Positions 1-8,881 of a stretch of 61,323 nt of DNA are shown in pieces. Origin of the DNA: Elusimicrobiota bacterium (GTDB lineage: Bacteria; Elusimicrobiota; Elusimicrobia; UBA1565; UBA9628); assembly GCA_027451985.1 (NCBI GenBank), contig DAIDHS010000003.1:56532-117854 (forward strand). Direction: 5' to 3'. The first letter of the stretch is position 1. Each line of letters starts with the position of its first letter. A program made the translations under genes and the position numbers. Under the pieces are notes generated by a model. The model saw only the letters and a list, made by a program, of their open reading frames with translations, did not search any database and had not been told where the DNA came from.

Positions 1-488
1 AGAAAATGCTTGCGCAGGTCGGCGCCCAGAGAATTGCTTTGGCCTTGGCCGTAGAGGCTGCCGGAAAGTTTGTAGCCCGGGGGCGTGGTCATGTCCGCGA
101 CGCGCAGGGCGAAGTCGCAGCGGTGGGGAAGCCCGGCGCGCAAGTGCATCACGAGGTTGGGAAAAAGCACATGCGACGGGAAAAAACCCGCGGCATTGAT
201 GTTCTCGCTGGTCAGCGCCGGCGTGGCCGGAAACTTGGCCGTATCGAGCGGCAGGAAGCCCCCACCAAAGCTGATGTCCGGCTGAAGCCGCCGATCTTTT
301 ACTTCCCGCGGCGGGTCAAAAGTTTCCCCGGCGTTGAAGGCCAGGCCTTGCGCGATGTTTTGGCTCAGCCACTGGCTGATATTGGCGAAATCAATATTCA
401 TATTCGGGTTGAGAGAACCGGCGCGCGCCGCAACGGAAGCGAGGAAAACCACCGCGAAAAAAAGCGCGCCCGCCCGGAGCGGGATCAC
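1..488 (-). CDS. Secreted/outer-membrane protein of unknown function, N-terminal part
   Basis: The gene runs off the left edge of the window, so only about 162 N-terminal residues are visible. From the GTG at 488 the product begins with a short basic stretch and a hydrophobic signal peptide ending near ASVAARA-G. A soluble-looking region follows (NPNMNIDFANISQW), then alternating Gly/Ser-rich segments such as LSGSLYGQGQSNSLG that resemble strands of an outer-membrane barrel. A TTG at 521 is an alternative start and would add 11 residues while overlapping the small ORF upstream. I do not recognise a family. An outer-membrane or periplasmic location is inferred from the signal peptide and the composition. 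It is the last visible member of the minus-strand series after smc and the metallophosphoesterase. Confidence 0.6.
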   Translation of the reverse strand, partial: MIPLRAGALFFAVVFLASVAARAGSLNPNMNIDFANISQWLSQNIAQGLAFNAGETFDPPREVKDRRLQPDISFGGGFLPLDTAKFPATPALTSENINAAGFFPSHVLFPNLVMHLRAGLPHRCDFALRVADMTTPPGYKLSGSLYGQGQSNSLGADLRKHF

Positions 489-510
489 TCGGCGCCGAAC
501 GACGGCCGAA

Positions 511-687
511 TCACCGGGCAAGGGATTTTTCCCGGCTTGAGGTCCAGAAATAGGCCTGGATGCGGCGCTCGAAGGACAGCATCGTGCGCCGCGGCGCGGG
601 AGAAAACGCCCGGAGGCGGTCGGCCGCTTCGCCCGATGGAACGAAGCTAGCATCCGGAGCGAACGTCTTTTTCATCTTCTTATGCAT
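511..687 (-). CDS. Small hypothetical protein (58 aa)
   Basis: This short ORF begins MHKKMKKTF and ends SSREKSLAR, with Arg- and Ser-rich composition and no recognisable domain. It fills the gap between the metallophosphoesterase and the partial secreted protein. An extended -10-like sequence (TGTTATCAT on the minus strand, 709-717) ends 21 bases before the ATG at 687, and a second in-frame ATG lies at 675. Its stop codon lies just after the alternative TTG start of the next gene, as expected for coupled genes. The coding evidence is weak, resting on position, promoter and lack of a better reading. It could be non-coding leader sequence. Confidence 0.35.
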   Translation of the reverse strand: MHKKMKKTFAPDASFVPSGEAADRLRAFSPAPRRTMLSFERRIQAYFWTSSREKSLAR

Positions 688-708
688 GAATTGGCCAACG
701 GGCGACTT

Positions 709-717
709 ATGATAACA
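709..717 (-). promoter_or_regulatory. Putative extended -10 upstream of the small ORF
   Basis: The minus strand reads TGT-TATCAT, matching TGn-TATAAT with one change. It would allow transcription of the small ORF and the partial secreted-protein gene separately from smc. No convincing -35 is visible. Confidence 0.35.
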
Positions 718-795
718 TTCGCTCGCGGCCGGAGCATGGGCCGGAGGTCCCAAAAATCGCGAGGCAAAAGGCCCAGCGCGATGAGCCTGCGGAGT

Positions 796-1536
796 TCAGC
801 GGCCCAATTCGAGCCGCTGCGCCAGAAACTCCGGAAGCCCGGCGCGGCGTATTTTTGCCTGCACGGCCGCCACGTCGTAAGATAAACGGACCACGCGGAA
901 GGATCCGGCGCTAGAGTCGTAAAGGGCGCAACAGGCGCGCGGATCGTGGTCCCGCGGCTGACCCACGGATCCGGGATTGAAGACCGCAGCCGCACCGCGC
1001 CGCGCGAGGCGGACTTCCTGGCCCTCTTCCAACATGGACATTTCAGCTTCGCCGTCGGGCGCGGACTTAAAGCAGAGCGGCATGTGGCTGTGTCCCACGA
1101 ACAGAGGCCACGTCTTGACCAGTCCCAAGCTCTGCTTGTACTGCAGGGTGCTTAGGAAATATTCGTCCGCGGGCTTGCGCGGCGTGCCGTGGGCCAGCGT
1201 CCACTCCGGACCGTCGAGCCTGGGCCTAAGCGACGAGAGGTAGCGCAGCGACTCCGGTGAAAGCTCCTGACGCGTCCAGGAGATCGCCTCGCGCGCGTAA
1301 GCATTGAACCAGCCGGGGTCCATGCGGCCGGCGGCGGCCAGATCGTGGTTGCCGCAAACGATGGAGAGACGGGGAAGATTCCGCAGAATCTCCAGGCACT
1401 CGTTCGGGTTGGGGCCGTAGCCGACCAAGTCCCCGCAACAAAGATACGCCTGGGCTCCCGCGGATTTAAAAAATTCCAGGACCCGCTCCAGGGCCTCGCA
1501 GTTGGAGTGGATGTCAGAAAAAACGCCGTAGAGCAT
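796..1536 (-). CDS. Calcineurin-like metallophosphoesterase (YfcE/Metallophos_2 type)
   Basis: The 246-residue protein has the complete binuclear metallophosphoesterase motif set: SDIHSN with D8 and H10, CGDLVGYGP with D36, CGNHD with N63 and H64, a His in AHGTP (H116), and GHSH (H149, H151), followed by NPGSVGQPRD. This is the compact family of phosphodiesterases and serine/threonine-phosphatase-like enzymes, which use two metal ions to hydrolyse phosphoester bonds. The natural substrate cannot be read from the sequence. No signal peptide is present, so it is cytoplasmic. It starts 25 bases after the smc stop on the same strand, so the two are probably co-transcribed. Confidence 0.88.
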   Translation of the reverse strand: MLYGVFSDIHSNCEALERVLEFFKSAGAQAYLCCGDLVGYGPNPNECLEILRNLPRLSIVCGNHDLAAAGRMDPGWFNAYAREAISWTRQELSPESLRYLSSLRPRLDGPEWTLAHGTPRKPADEYFLSTLQYKQSLGLVKTWPLFVGHSHMPLCFKSAPDGEAEMSMLEEGQEVRLARRGAAAVFNPGSVGQPRDHDPRACCALYDSSAGSFRVVRLSYDVAAVQAKIRRAGLPEFLAQRLELGR

Positions 1537-1561
1537 CCCGGGGGCCTGAAGCCGGGCGCGC

Positions 1562-4500
1562 CTAAGCCCGAGCCGGATCCGAAGAAGACACCGCGGAGAT
1601 GGCGGGCGCGGCGGCGGGCTTGCGGCGCAAGTCCACGGATACGATTTGGCTTACCCCCATCTCCTCCATGGTCACTCCGTAGATCACGTCGGCGGCCTCC
1701 ATGGTGCGCTTGTTGTGGCTGACGATGAGGAACTGCGTGCGCTCCTCGAACTCCTTAAGGAGCTGCCCGAAGCGCTCCACGTTGGCGTCGTCCAAGGCCG
1801 CGTCGGCCTCGTCCATCATGCAGAAAGGCGAGGGCTTGACCAAGAAGAAGGCGAAGAGAAGAGCGATGGCCGTGAGCGTCTTCTCGCCGCCCGAAAGCAG
1901 CGTAATGTTCTGCAGGCGCTTGCCCGGCGGCTGGGCCATGATTTCGATGCCGGACTCAAGCATGTTCTCCGGATCGCTCAGGACCAGGTCCGCCTCGCCG
2001 CCCTCGAAAAGGACGGAGAAAAGCCGGCGGAAATGTTCGCGCACCTCGAAGAATGTCTGCCGGAAGTTCTCCCGCGTGGCGCTGTTAATTTTTTGGATGG
2101 CGGACTTCAAATCCTCTTCGGCCTTGTTGAGATCCTCGATCTGCGAGGAGAGGTAGGACTGCCGTGCGGTCAGCGCCTCGTATTCCTCCGGCGCGGCCAT
2201 GTTGACGTTGCCCAGGCTGGCGACCCGGCGCTTTAAAAACTCGATTTTCTCCGGTTCCGCGGTCTGCGAGCCGTACTTGTCTCGCGCCTCGTCCGCGGAG
2301 AGGCCCAGCTCTTCGCTGAGGCGGCGCGCAAGCGCCTCCCGCGTCGCGCGCAGGGAACTGCTCTCGACTTCCAGGGAATGAAGCTTCGCCTGCAAATCCT
2401 CACAGCGTTCGCGCAGTCCGCGCAGGGATTCTTCCTTCTCGGCCACGGCGGACTCCAGGTCCTGCAGGCGCGAGGCCTTGCCTTGAGCCAAGATCTCAAA
2501 CTCCGAGAGCGATTCCACTAGGCCTTGGCGCCGCGTCTCCAAGTCGGCGGCTTTCTCGGCCATTTCCGTCTTTTTGGATTGAAGCTCCGCCCGCTCTCGC
2601 TCGCGGCGGGACAAGGCGTCTTCCAAGTTCGATTTTTCCTGGGTCAGGCGCTGCAAGTCCTTCTCCAGAAACGCGGCCTTTTCCTGCGCCGCCTTGAGCC
2701 GGGAGCGGACCGCCTCCAGCCCGGCGCGAGCCGCAGCAGCCTGTTCCCTAAGGTTTCCAAATTCCTGCGCTGCAGCGGCCTCCTTGGCCTTCGCCTCCGC
2801 CTCAAGGCTTTCGGCCCGGGCGATCTCGCGGTTCTTGGCCGCCATCTCTTCCTTAATAAGGGAAGAACGCTTAAGGCCCTCGGTCGCCTCCGCCTCGGAA
2901 ACGGCTGCGGACTGCCGCGCCGCATCCAAGGACGCCGTCCGCTCCTGAACCTGGGCGGCGGCGATTTTCTCCTCGGCCTCGGCCGTGGCCAGCGCCGTCC
3001 TTGCGGCCGCGAGCGCCTCTTCCGTCCGCGCGATGGCGGCTTCGGCGTCCGCTTTCTCGGCCTCTAGACGCGAAGACTCCGTCTCCTGCTTCGCGACGGC
3101 CTCGCGCAGAAGCCCGATCTGGGCTGGCCCCATGGAGTTCTCCAGCGTCTGCTCCGAACCGCCGTAAACCCAATGATCGGTGAACAACGCCTTGTCGAGC
3201 GAATAGGCCTCGCCCAGCAGGAAGCGCGCAACGCCCTCATGGGCCGGAAGAACGCTCAAACGGGAGAGAAGCGGCAGCCCCTGGGGAGGATAATTGCGTT
3301 CGGCCAAGGCGGCAGAAATCGTGCTGAGCACCAGGAAACGCCCACGGCCGCGGCCGGTCGTGCGCAAAAGCTCCACGCAGGCCTTGGCCGCCACGGAGTC
3401 CTCGCAGACGACGGCATAGAGGCGCTCGCCCAGGACGTCCTCCATCTCGGAAGCGGCCTCCTCCGGCATCCGTAGAAGATCTCCCACCATGCCGATGACG
3501 CCGGGAATTGCGGCGCTCAAAACAGTTTGGGCCCCAGCCCAATAGGGGTTTTCCCGGCCGCGCGTCTCGGCCGCTTCAAGCCGCGCACGGGACAGCGTCA
3601 ATCCCGACTGGCCCGCGGACGCGGCGTCCTCGGCCGCCCGGCGCCGTTCCTTCGCCGCGGAAAACTCCGCCTCCAGCGCCGCCGCGGCATCCCGCTTTCC
3701 GGCGGACGCTGTTTGGCGCGCCTCCAGCGCGGCGCCGGCCGCCTGCAGCTCCTGCCGCAGGGCCTCAACCCGCGCCGAATCTTTTTCCAAATCCCGCAGG
3801 CTTTGGCGGGTCGCGAAATCCTGGTTGGCGAAATCGGACTCCAGGCGGGATCTCTCCCGCCTCAAAGACAGCGCGGACTCCGCGCTTCGCAAAGCCTCCG
3901 CGCGCAAGGTCTCAATTGCGCTTTCGGCCTGGGCGCAGCGCCGGGACAAATCCTCCGCCCGCGCCTCCTCCCCGGAAAACTCTTCGCGGGCCCGGCCTTC
4001 CTCGGCGCGGGCGGCTTCCGCCTCGGCCTGTGCGCGGCCCATCTCGGGGCCCGTCTGCTCCAGACGCGACAAAAGCTCGGCGGCCTCGGTCTCGATGGCG
4101 TCGAGGCGCTTTTGGGCCTCGCCTGCGGTCTCATCGCAAAACGACTTCTGCGTCTGCGCACCGGAAATCTCGGCCTTGGTCTCTGAGATGCGGCTGTTGG
4201 CCGCGATCATCTCATTTTGCGCGTTGGCCTTTTCGAGGTTCAAAGCCGCGATACGCGCGCCCTCCCCGTCCACCTCGACGCGCAGGCGTCCCAAATCCTC
4301 TTCCATCGGCCGGCTCTGCGACGCGACCTCGGCGAGGCGGGCGTCCAAGTCCGACATCTGCCTCAGGATCTGCCCGGCCTCCAGCGCGGCGAGTTCTTCC
4401 TTGTATTTTTGGTAAAGCTTGGCCTTGCGCGCGTCCGAGTCGAGCTTGCGGACTTGTTCGTCAATGAGCGCGGCGGAGTCGCGCAGGCGGGAAATGTCCG

Positions 4501-5056
4501 CCTCGACGCGCTCGAGCTTGCGCAGGGCCTCCTCGCGCTTGGCTTTGTACTTGGAGACTCCCGCGGCCTCCTCGAAAATAGCGCGGCGATCCTCGACGTT
4601 GGAGTTCAAGATGAAGTCCACTCCACCCTGGTCGATGATGGCATAGCCGCCGCCGCCCAGGCCCGTGTCCATGAAAAGTTCGCGGATGTCGCGCAGGCGG
4701 CACTGGGTCTTGTTGAGGAAATAGGCGGATTCGCCCGAACGAAAGAGCCGCCGGGACACGGTCACCTCGGAGAACTGCACAGGCAGGGCGTTCTGGGAAT
4801 TGTCGAAGGTGAGCGTGACCTCGGCCATGGACAAGGGCTGGCGCTTGGCCGTGCCCGCGAAAATCACGTCGACCATCGAGTCGGCGCGCAGGGACTTCCA
4901 GGACATCTCGCCCAAGCACCAGCGCACGGACTCCATGATGTTTGATTTGCCGCAGCCGTTGGGTCCGATGATGCCGGTGATTCCGGGGCCTAAATCCAAG
5001 TGGGTTTTCGCCGCGAACGACTTGTAGCCGACAATGTCTATGGATTTAAGGTGCAT
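1562..5056 (-). CDS. smc: Chromosome segregation/condensation ATPase SMC
   Basis: The 1164-residue protein is the normal length for bacterial SMC. It has the N-terminal Walker A GPNGCGKSN (residues 31-39), long Ala/Glu/Lys/Arg coiled coils (about 170-500 and 680-1000), a central hinge (about 510-660), and a C-terminal head with the signature LLSGGEKTLTAIALL and Walker B CMMDEADAALDD (about 1055-1090). It is the ATP-driven loop-extruding core of condensin, acting with ScpA and ScpB, which are not in this window. The ATG at 5056 is preceded by GGGGAGATC as a ribosome site, with a TATAAT about 70 bases upstream. The metallophosphoesterase gene follows. Antisense frames across the coiled-coil region are long because of the GC-rich codon bias. 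Confidence 0.97.
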   Translation of the reverse strand: MHLKSIDIVGYKSFAAKTHLDLGPGITGIIGPNGCGKSNIMESVRWCLGEMSWKSLRADSMVDVIFAGTAKRQPLSMAEVTLTFDNSQNALPVQFSEVTVSRRLFRSGESAYFLNKTQCRLRDIRELFMDTGLGGGGYAIIDQGGVDFILNSNVEDRRAIFEEAAGVSKYKAKREEALRKLERVEADISRLRDSAALIDEQVRKLDSDARKAKLYQKYKEELAALEAGQILRQMSDLDARLAEVASQSRPMEEDLGRLRVEVDGEGARIAALNLEKANAQNEMIAANSRISETKAEISGAQTQKSFCDETAGEAQKRLDAIETEAAELLSRLEQTGPEMGRAQAEAEAARAEEGRAREEFSGEEARAEDLSRRCAQAESAIETLRAEALRSAESALSLRRERSRLESDFANQDFATRQSLRDLEKDSARVEALRQELQAAGAALEARQTASAGKRDAAAALEAEFSAAKERRRAAEDAASAGQSGLTLSRARLEAAETRGRENPYWAGAQTVLSAAIPGVIGMVGDLLRMPEEAASEMEDVLGERLYAVVCEDSVAAKACVELLRTTGRGRGRFLVLSTISAALAERNYPPQGLPLLSRLSVLPAHEGVARFLLGEAYSLDKALFTDHWVYGGSEQTLENSMGPAQIGLLREAVAKQETESSRLEAEKADAEAAIARTEEALAAARTALATAEAEEKIAAAQVQERTASLDAARQSAAVSEAEATEGLKRSSLIKEEMAAKNREIARAESLEAEAKAKEAAAAQEFGNLREQAAAARAGLEAVRSRLKAAQEKAAFLEKDLQRLTQEKSNLEDALSRRERERAELQSKKTEMAEKAADLETRRQGLVESLSEFEILAQGKASRLQDLESAVAEKEESLRGLRERCEDLQAKLHSLEVESSSLRATREALARRLSEELGLSADEARDKYGSQTAEPEKIEFLKRRVASLGNVNMAAPEEYEALTARQSYLSSQIEDLNKAEEDLKSAIQKINSATRENFRQTFFEVREHFRRLFSVLFEGGEADLVLSDPENMLESGIEIMAQPPGKRLQNITLLSGGEKTLTAIALLFAFFLVKPSPFCMMDEADAALDDANVERFGQLLKEFEERTQFLIVSHNKRTMEAADVIYGVTMEEMGVSQIVSVDLRRKPAAAPAISAVSSSDPARA

Positions 5057-5125
5057 GATCTCCCCGGAACTAAGCGTCCATCTTTTACCATTAATTACTC
5101 AAGAATGCTTAAATCGTATTTCTAG

Positions 5126-5131
5126 ATTATA
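5126..5131 (-). promoter_or_regulatory. smc -10 element
   Basis: TATAAT on the minus strand, 69 bases before the smc ATG. The smc leader is therefore long enough to hold its Shine-Dalgarno site, unlike the divergent thiolase gene next door. Confidence 0.55.
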
Positions 5132-5177
5132 TACGATTTGATCCGGAAAAATCAAGCATTCCCGTCGGTCTTTGTAG

Positions 5178-5183
5178 TAAAAT
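5178..5183 (+). promoter_or_regulatory. -10-like TAAAAT directly before the thiolase gene
   Basis: TAAAAT ends 9 bases before the ATG at 5193. A start site at the usual distance would leave a leader of only a few bases. The sequence around it, TAAAATAGCTT, recurs at the HtrA-like gene (17337). Confidence 0.5.
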
Positions 5184-5192
5184 AGCTTGGAA

Positions 5193-6320
5193 ATGACGCC
5201 GGAAATCCTCATCCTCTCGGGCGCGCGCACGCCTTTTGCGGTCTGGAGCCGCGGCGAAAAGCCGGAAGGAGGCAAAGGCGGCGCCCTGGCCTCCCTGGAC
5301 CCGTTCGACTTGGCCGGGACGGCAGCCTCGGGCGCCCTTTCCCGCGCGGGACTTTCCGCGCGCGATCCCGATTTCATTGTCTTCGGAAACTGCTATCACG
5401 TGGGTCCCCACGCCTGCTACGGCGCGCGCTACGTGGCCCATCGACTCAAGGCGGAGACACGCCTCACCGGCACGACCGTGAATTTGGCCTGCGGCGCCGG
5501 CCTGGAGGCTGTGCGCGTCGCGGCGGAGGAAATCGCCTCAGGCCGACATTCCCTGATCCTGGCCTGCGGCGCGGACGTTTCAAGCCGCGTGCCCTTGAGC
5601 ACCTTCGTCCCGTCTTTCAATGACGTCTGGTGCGGGCGCGCCATCTCGGAGACCTCCCAAGCCGTGGCGAAGGAACTGGGCATTTCACGGCAGGAACAAG
5701 ACGCCTGGGCAGGACAGAGCCACCGGCGCGCCGCGGCGGCGCGCGCGGCGGGACTTTTCCGGGACGAAATCGTGCCCGCAGCGGACGCGGTCCAGGATGA
5801 CGCCATCCGGGAAAATCCGACCGAAGACTATTTCACGAAATCAAAAATCCTATACGAGGGCGGCGACGCCACGAGCGCCAACACGCACGCCATCGTGGAC
5901 GGCGGCTCGGCGCTCGTCCTGGCTAACGGCAAGGCCGCGGCGGGCAAAAATCCGCTGGGCCGCCTCGTTGGAGCCGAGGTCGTGGGCCTGGCGCCCGAGC
6001 GCATGGCCGAGGGCTCCGCGGCCTCCATCAAAAAACTTCTTGCGCGACTCTCTTGGTCCATCGACTCCGTGGATCTCTTTGAAATCAACGAAACTTTCGC
6101 ATCCCAGACCTTGGTCGACATCCAGGAGTTGGGCCTGGATCCCGAAAAAGTCAACGTCAACGGCGGCGCGCTGGCCTTGGGCCATCCGTTCGGCGGAACC
6201 GGAGCGCGCCTGATTCATACGCTGCTTTTAGAGCTTGCCCGGCGCGGCCTCAAACGGGGCGCTGCCGCCATCTGCGTGGGCGGCGGCCTGGGCATCGCGG
6301 CCGCGGTGGAGCGTCTTTAA
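5193..6320 (+). CDS. Thiolase (acetyl-CoA C-acetyltransferase family)
   Basis: The protein has 375 residues from the ATG at 5193; a TTG at 5187 is also in frame, but the ATG fits the -10 spacing better. It has the thiolase landmarks: nucleophilic Cys100 in TVNLACGAGLEAV, INETFA with the CoA-binding Asn, NGGALALGHPFGGTGAR with the catalytic His, and a C-terminal CVGGGLGIA with the second catalytic Cys. It condenses two acetyl-CoA to acetoacetyl-CoA or cleaves 3-ketoacyl-CoA. The 3-oxoacid CoA-transferase genes 3 kb away and the crotonase/dienoyl-CoA-reductase pair at 23-25 kb point to acyl-CoA breakdown or ketone-body-type metabolism. No organism-specific direction can be inferred. Confidence 0.93.
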   Translation: MTPEILILSGARTPFAVWSRGEKPEGGKGGALASLDPFDLAGTAASGALSRAGLSARDPDFIVFGNCYHVGPHACYGARYVAHRLKAETRLTGTTVNLACGAGLEAVRVAAEEIASGRHSLILACGADVSSRVPLSTFVPSFNDVWCGRAISETSQAVAKELGISRQEQDAWAGQSHRRAAAARAAGLFRDEIVPAADAVQDDAIRENPTEDYFTKSKILYEGGDATSANTHAIVDGGSALVLANGKAAAGKNPLGRLVGAEVVGLAPERMAEGSAASIKKLLARLSWSIDSVDLFEINETFASQTLVDIQELGLDPEKVNVNGGALALGHPFGGTGARLIHTLLLELARRGLKRGAAAICVGGGLGIAAAVERL

Positions 6321-6357
6321 CTCCCTTCTCCAAGACATGGAAAACGCGGCGCCTCCC

Positions 6358-6366
6358 TGTTATACT
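6358..6366 (+). promoter_or_regulatory. Extended -10 (TGTTATACT) before the lipoprotein gene
   Basis: TGT followed by TATACT matches an extended -10. It ends 12 bases before the ATG at 6379, predicting a leader of about 5 bases. This transcript would cover the lipoprotein, SRPBCC and rmuC genes. Confidence 0.5.
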
Positions 6367-6378
6367 CACTCCCGCCCG

Positions 6379-7068
6379 ATGAGCCGAAAAACTCCGGCGT
6401 TCCTGGGCGCCGTCCTCCTTCTCGCGTCCATGCTGGCGGGATGCGCGCCCAAATACGCGGCCTACACGTCCGCCAATGGAGACTTTCGCTGCCTCGCCCC
6501 CTGGCGCTGGAAGGTCATCACCGATCACGAAGGAACGCACTACGCGGACACCACGTTCATCGGTCCTTTCGATCCAAACTTCTACCTCGGGGCCCCCAGC
6601 TTGAGCGTCCGCTGGTACCGAGACTACGCGTCGCACCGGCTGGCGGACGGATCTCTGGAAATGTATTCCGGCCCGGACGATTACATCCGGCAGACCCTGC
6701 GCAACGTCTACGGCCCCAAATCCCAACTGGCGCAGCCCATGGACGAGGTCCTAGTATCGGGCCTGCGGGCCACGCATTTCGTCGTGCTCTCCGCGGCCCC
6801 GGCGCCCGCAGGCGCCCGCTGGGGCGTCCTCACCGATCCGCATACCGGCAAGAGGTTCATCCCGCAAAAGCACGCCTACGTGGTCGTGCCGGTCCCGGAC
6901 GGGTTTTACGTCCTCATCTACCCCGCCACGGACCCGGGCTACGCCAAGCACCTCGCTCAGTTCAACACGCTGGTCAACACTTTTTTCCTGGTGAAGGACG
7001 GCCCGGCCGGCCAGACTATGGCCTCGGGTTCTGGATTTTCGGACGCCCACGCAGGTTCGGCGCAATGA
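6379..7068 (+). CDS. Lipoprotein of unknown function
   Basis: The 229-residue product starts MSRKTPAFLG, has a hydrophobic signal segment and a canonical lipobox MLAGC with Cys22, so it should be lipidated and exported. The mature part begins APKYAAYTSANGDFRCLAPWRW and has a mixed alpha/beta look with many aromatic residues, but I recognise no named family. The ATG at 6379 is supported by the lipobox spacing and by the extended -10 12 bases upstream. Its TGA overlaps the ATG of the next gene (ATGA at 7065), so translation is probably coupled. A related predicted export protein of similar style lies at 29648. Confidence 0.75.
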   Translation: MSRKTPAFLGAVLLLASMLAGCAPKYAAYTSANGDFRCLAPWRWKVITDHEGTHYADTTFIGPFDPNFYLGAPSLSVRWYRDYASHRLADGSLEMYSGPDDYIRQTLRNVYGPKSQLAQPMDEVLVSGLRATHFVVLSAAPAPAGARWGVLTDPHTGKRFIPQKHAYVVVPVPDGFYVLIYPATDPGYAKHLAQFNTLVNTFFLVKDGPAGQTMASGSGFSDAHAGSAQ

Positions 7069-7595
7069 GCGCGACCAGGACGCGAGATCTCCGCTTAAGC
7101 CTCGACATCGACGCCAAGGCCGACGACATCTATCGGGCGCTCACCTCGGCCACCCGGTTGTGCCGCTGGTGGCTTGAGGGCGCGGAAACCGACGCGCGCA
7201 ACACCGGCCGCTTCCGCATGGTCTGGCCCAAGCTCCGCGCTCCCGATTCGCGGCAGCCCTTTCCCCCGCACGTCGCGCGAGGAGAAAGCGAGGGCGTGTT
7301 CGTGGACCTCGATCCGGGGCGCAAGGTCGCCTGGCTTTGGAAAGCCTCCCGCCGGAGAGACATTCCCCTTCTGGCCAGCTTCTTCATCCGCCCCAAGCGC
7401 CGCGGCTGCGAGGTGACCCTCATCCACGCCGGATTCTCCAAGAGCCGGGCCGCTGACAAGCGCTACTCCGGCTGCGCCGCTGGCTGGGAGGACTGCCTGG
7501 CCAAACTCAAGCTCTACCTTGAAGCCGGCCACAGCTGCCGCGCGCAGGTTCTGACTTTCGCGGACGTGCCGCGCCTCAAGAAGGCCGCGAAGTGA
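7065..7595 (+). CDS. SRPBCC/AHSA1-like protein
   Basis: The 176-residue protein begins MSATRTRDLRLSLDIDAKAD, followed by the usual start of the Bet v1/START-like fold (ADDIYRALTSATRLCRWWLEG), a GxFR strand, and a C-terminal long helix (YSGCAAGWEDCLAKLKLYLE) typical of the AHSA1/activator of Hsp90 ATPase-1 family. Such proteins bind hydrophobic ligands, or act as cofactors or detoxifying proteins. The exact ligand cannot be predicted. It overlaps the lipoprotein gene by ATGA and rmuC by GTGA, so it sits in the middle of a three-gene translationally coupled unit. Confidence 0.8.
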   Translation: MSATRTRDLRLSLDIDAKADDIYRALTSATRLCRWWLEGAETDARNTGRFRMVWPKLRAPDSRQPFPPHVARGESEGVFVDLDPGRKVAWLWKASRRRDIPLLASFFIRPKRRGCEVTLIHAGFSKSRAADKRYSGCAAGWEDCLAKLKLYLEAGHSCRAQVLTFADVPRLKKAAK

Positions 7596-8881
7596 TCGCC
7601 GCGCTCATCGTTTCCACCGCCGTCATCTTGTCCGCCGCGATTTTCTACGCCGCGCTGGCCTTAAGCGCCCGAAAAAACGCCGAAGCCCAAGCCCTGCGGC
7701 TTGAAGAGGCCGTGCGCCGCGCCCTCGCCGATCCCGCCAAAGCCGCCCAGGAAGACGCCGCGCGAGCGCGCGCGGAGAGTTGGGAACAGAGCCGCGCCTT
7801 GCGCGAGGAGGTTGCGGCCGCGGTGCGCGGCCAGGCGGACTCCGTGCTGGGCCGCATCGCGGAGCTGACCAGAATGCAGGAGCAAAAGCTTGAGTCCGTG
7901 CGCGAAACTGTGCAGCAGCGCCTGCGCGAGATTCAAAAGGACAACGAGACGCGTTTGGAACAAATGCGCCAAACCGTCGATGAAAAGCTTCACGCCACCC
8001 TGGAGAAAAGGCTTGCCGAGTCATTCAAGATCGTCTCGGAGAGCCTCGATCGGGTGCAGAAGGGCCTGGGCGAGATGCAGCAACTGGCCTCCGGTGTGGG
8101 AGATTTGAAAAACATCCTGACCAACGTCAAGACGCGCGGCACATGGGGGGAAATCCAGCTCGGGATGCTTTTGGAGCAGGTGCTGGCCCCGGAGCAGTAC
8201 GCTGCCAATGTGCACCCGCGCAAAGGCTCTGGAGAAACCGTCGAGTTCGCCGTGAGGCTGCCGGGGAAAAATGGATCGGGCGACGGCGTCTGGCTGCCCG
8301 TGGACTCCAAGTTTCCAAAGGAAGCCTACGAGCGGCTACAGGCAGCCCAAGATCGCGCCGACGCTGCAGCCGTGGCCGCGGCGTCCAAGGAACTCGAAGC
8401 CGCGCTCAAAAAAAACGGCCGCGACATCAGGGACAAATACCTCAATCCCCCGGCCACGACGGACTTCGGCGTCATGTACCTGCCTGCGGAAGGGCTTTAC
8501 GCCGAGGCCCTGCGGCTTCCGGGCATGGCCGAATTCCTCCAGCGCGAGTGCCGCGTGGTCCTTTCCGGTCCAACGACGTTCGCCGCGCTCTTGAACAGCC
8601 TGCAGATGGGATTCCGCACCTTGGCCATCGAAAAGCGGTCAAGCGAGGTCTGGGCACTTTTGGGCGCGGTCAAGGCGCAGTTTTCCCAGTTCGGAGACCT
8701 TCTGGACAAGACCCACAAGAAGCTGCAGGAAGCCACGAACACCATCGAGGACGCGGCGCGCAAGTCTCGCGGCATCGAAAAGAAATTAAAAGGCGTCGAA
8801 GCCCTGCCCCACGGCGAGGCCTTGCTTCCCGATGCCGAGGAAGACGCCCCCAAGCCGGCGCCGGATAAACTGCCTCTTTAG
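7592..8881 (+). CDS. rmuC: RmuC-family DNA recombination protein
   Basis: The 429-residue protein starts with GTG at 7592, overlapping the previous TGA. An N-terminal membrane segment (residues about 3-25) is followed by a long coiled coil rich in Glu, Arg and Gln (about 30-165). The RmuC catalytic-like core then has GTWGEIQLGMLLEQVLAPEQY, DSKFPKEAYERL and PATTDFGVMYLPAEGLYAEAL, and ends in a short acidic tail. RmuC proteins are membrane-anchored, nuclease-like proteins that limit inversions at short inverted repeats. The stop TAG shares the tetranucleotide TTAG with the stop of the convergent thioesterase gene. Confidence 0.92.
   Translation: MIAALIVSTAVILSAAIFYAALALSARKNAEAQALRLEEAVRRALADPAKAAQEDAARARAESWEQSRALREEVAAAVRGQADSVLGRIAELTRMQEQKLESVRETVQQRLREIQKDNETRLEQMRQTVDEKLHATLEKRLAESFKIVSESLDRVQKGLGEMQQLASGVGDLKNILTNVKTRGTWGEIQLGMLLEQVLAPEQYAANVHPRKGSGETVEFAVRLPGKNGSGDGVWLPVDSKFPKEAYERLQAAQDRADAAAVAAASKELEAALKKNGRDIRDKYLNPPATTDFGVMYLPAEGLYAEALRLPGMAEFLQRECRVVLSGPTTFAALLNSLQMGFRTLAIEKRSSEVWALLGAVKAQFSQFGDLLDKTHKKLQEATNTIEDAARKSRGIEKKLKGVEALPHGEALLPDAEEDAPKPAPDKLPL

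Noticed and set aside
3508-4467. Long plus-strand frame of 319 codons inside smc
   Set aside because: It is antisense to the SMC coiled coil, has a Pro/Arg/Ser-rich composition typical of a GC-rich shadow frame, and no family likeness.
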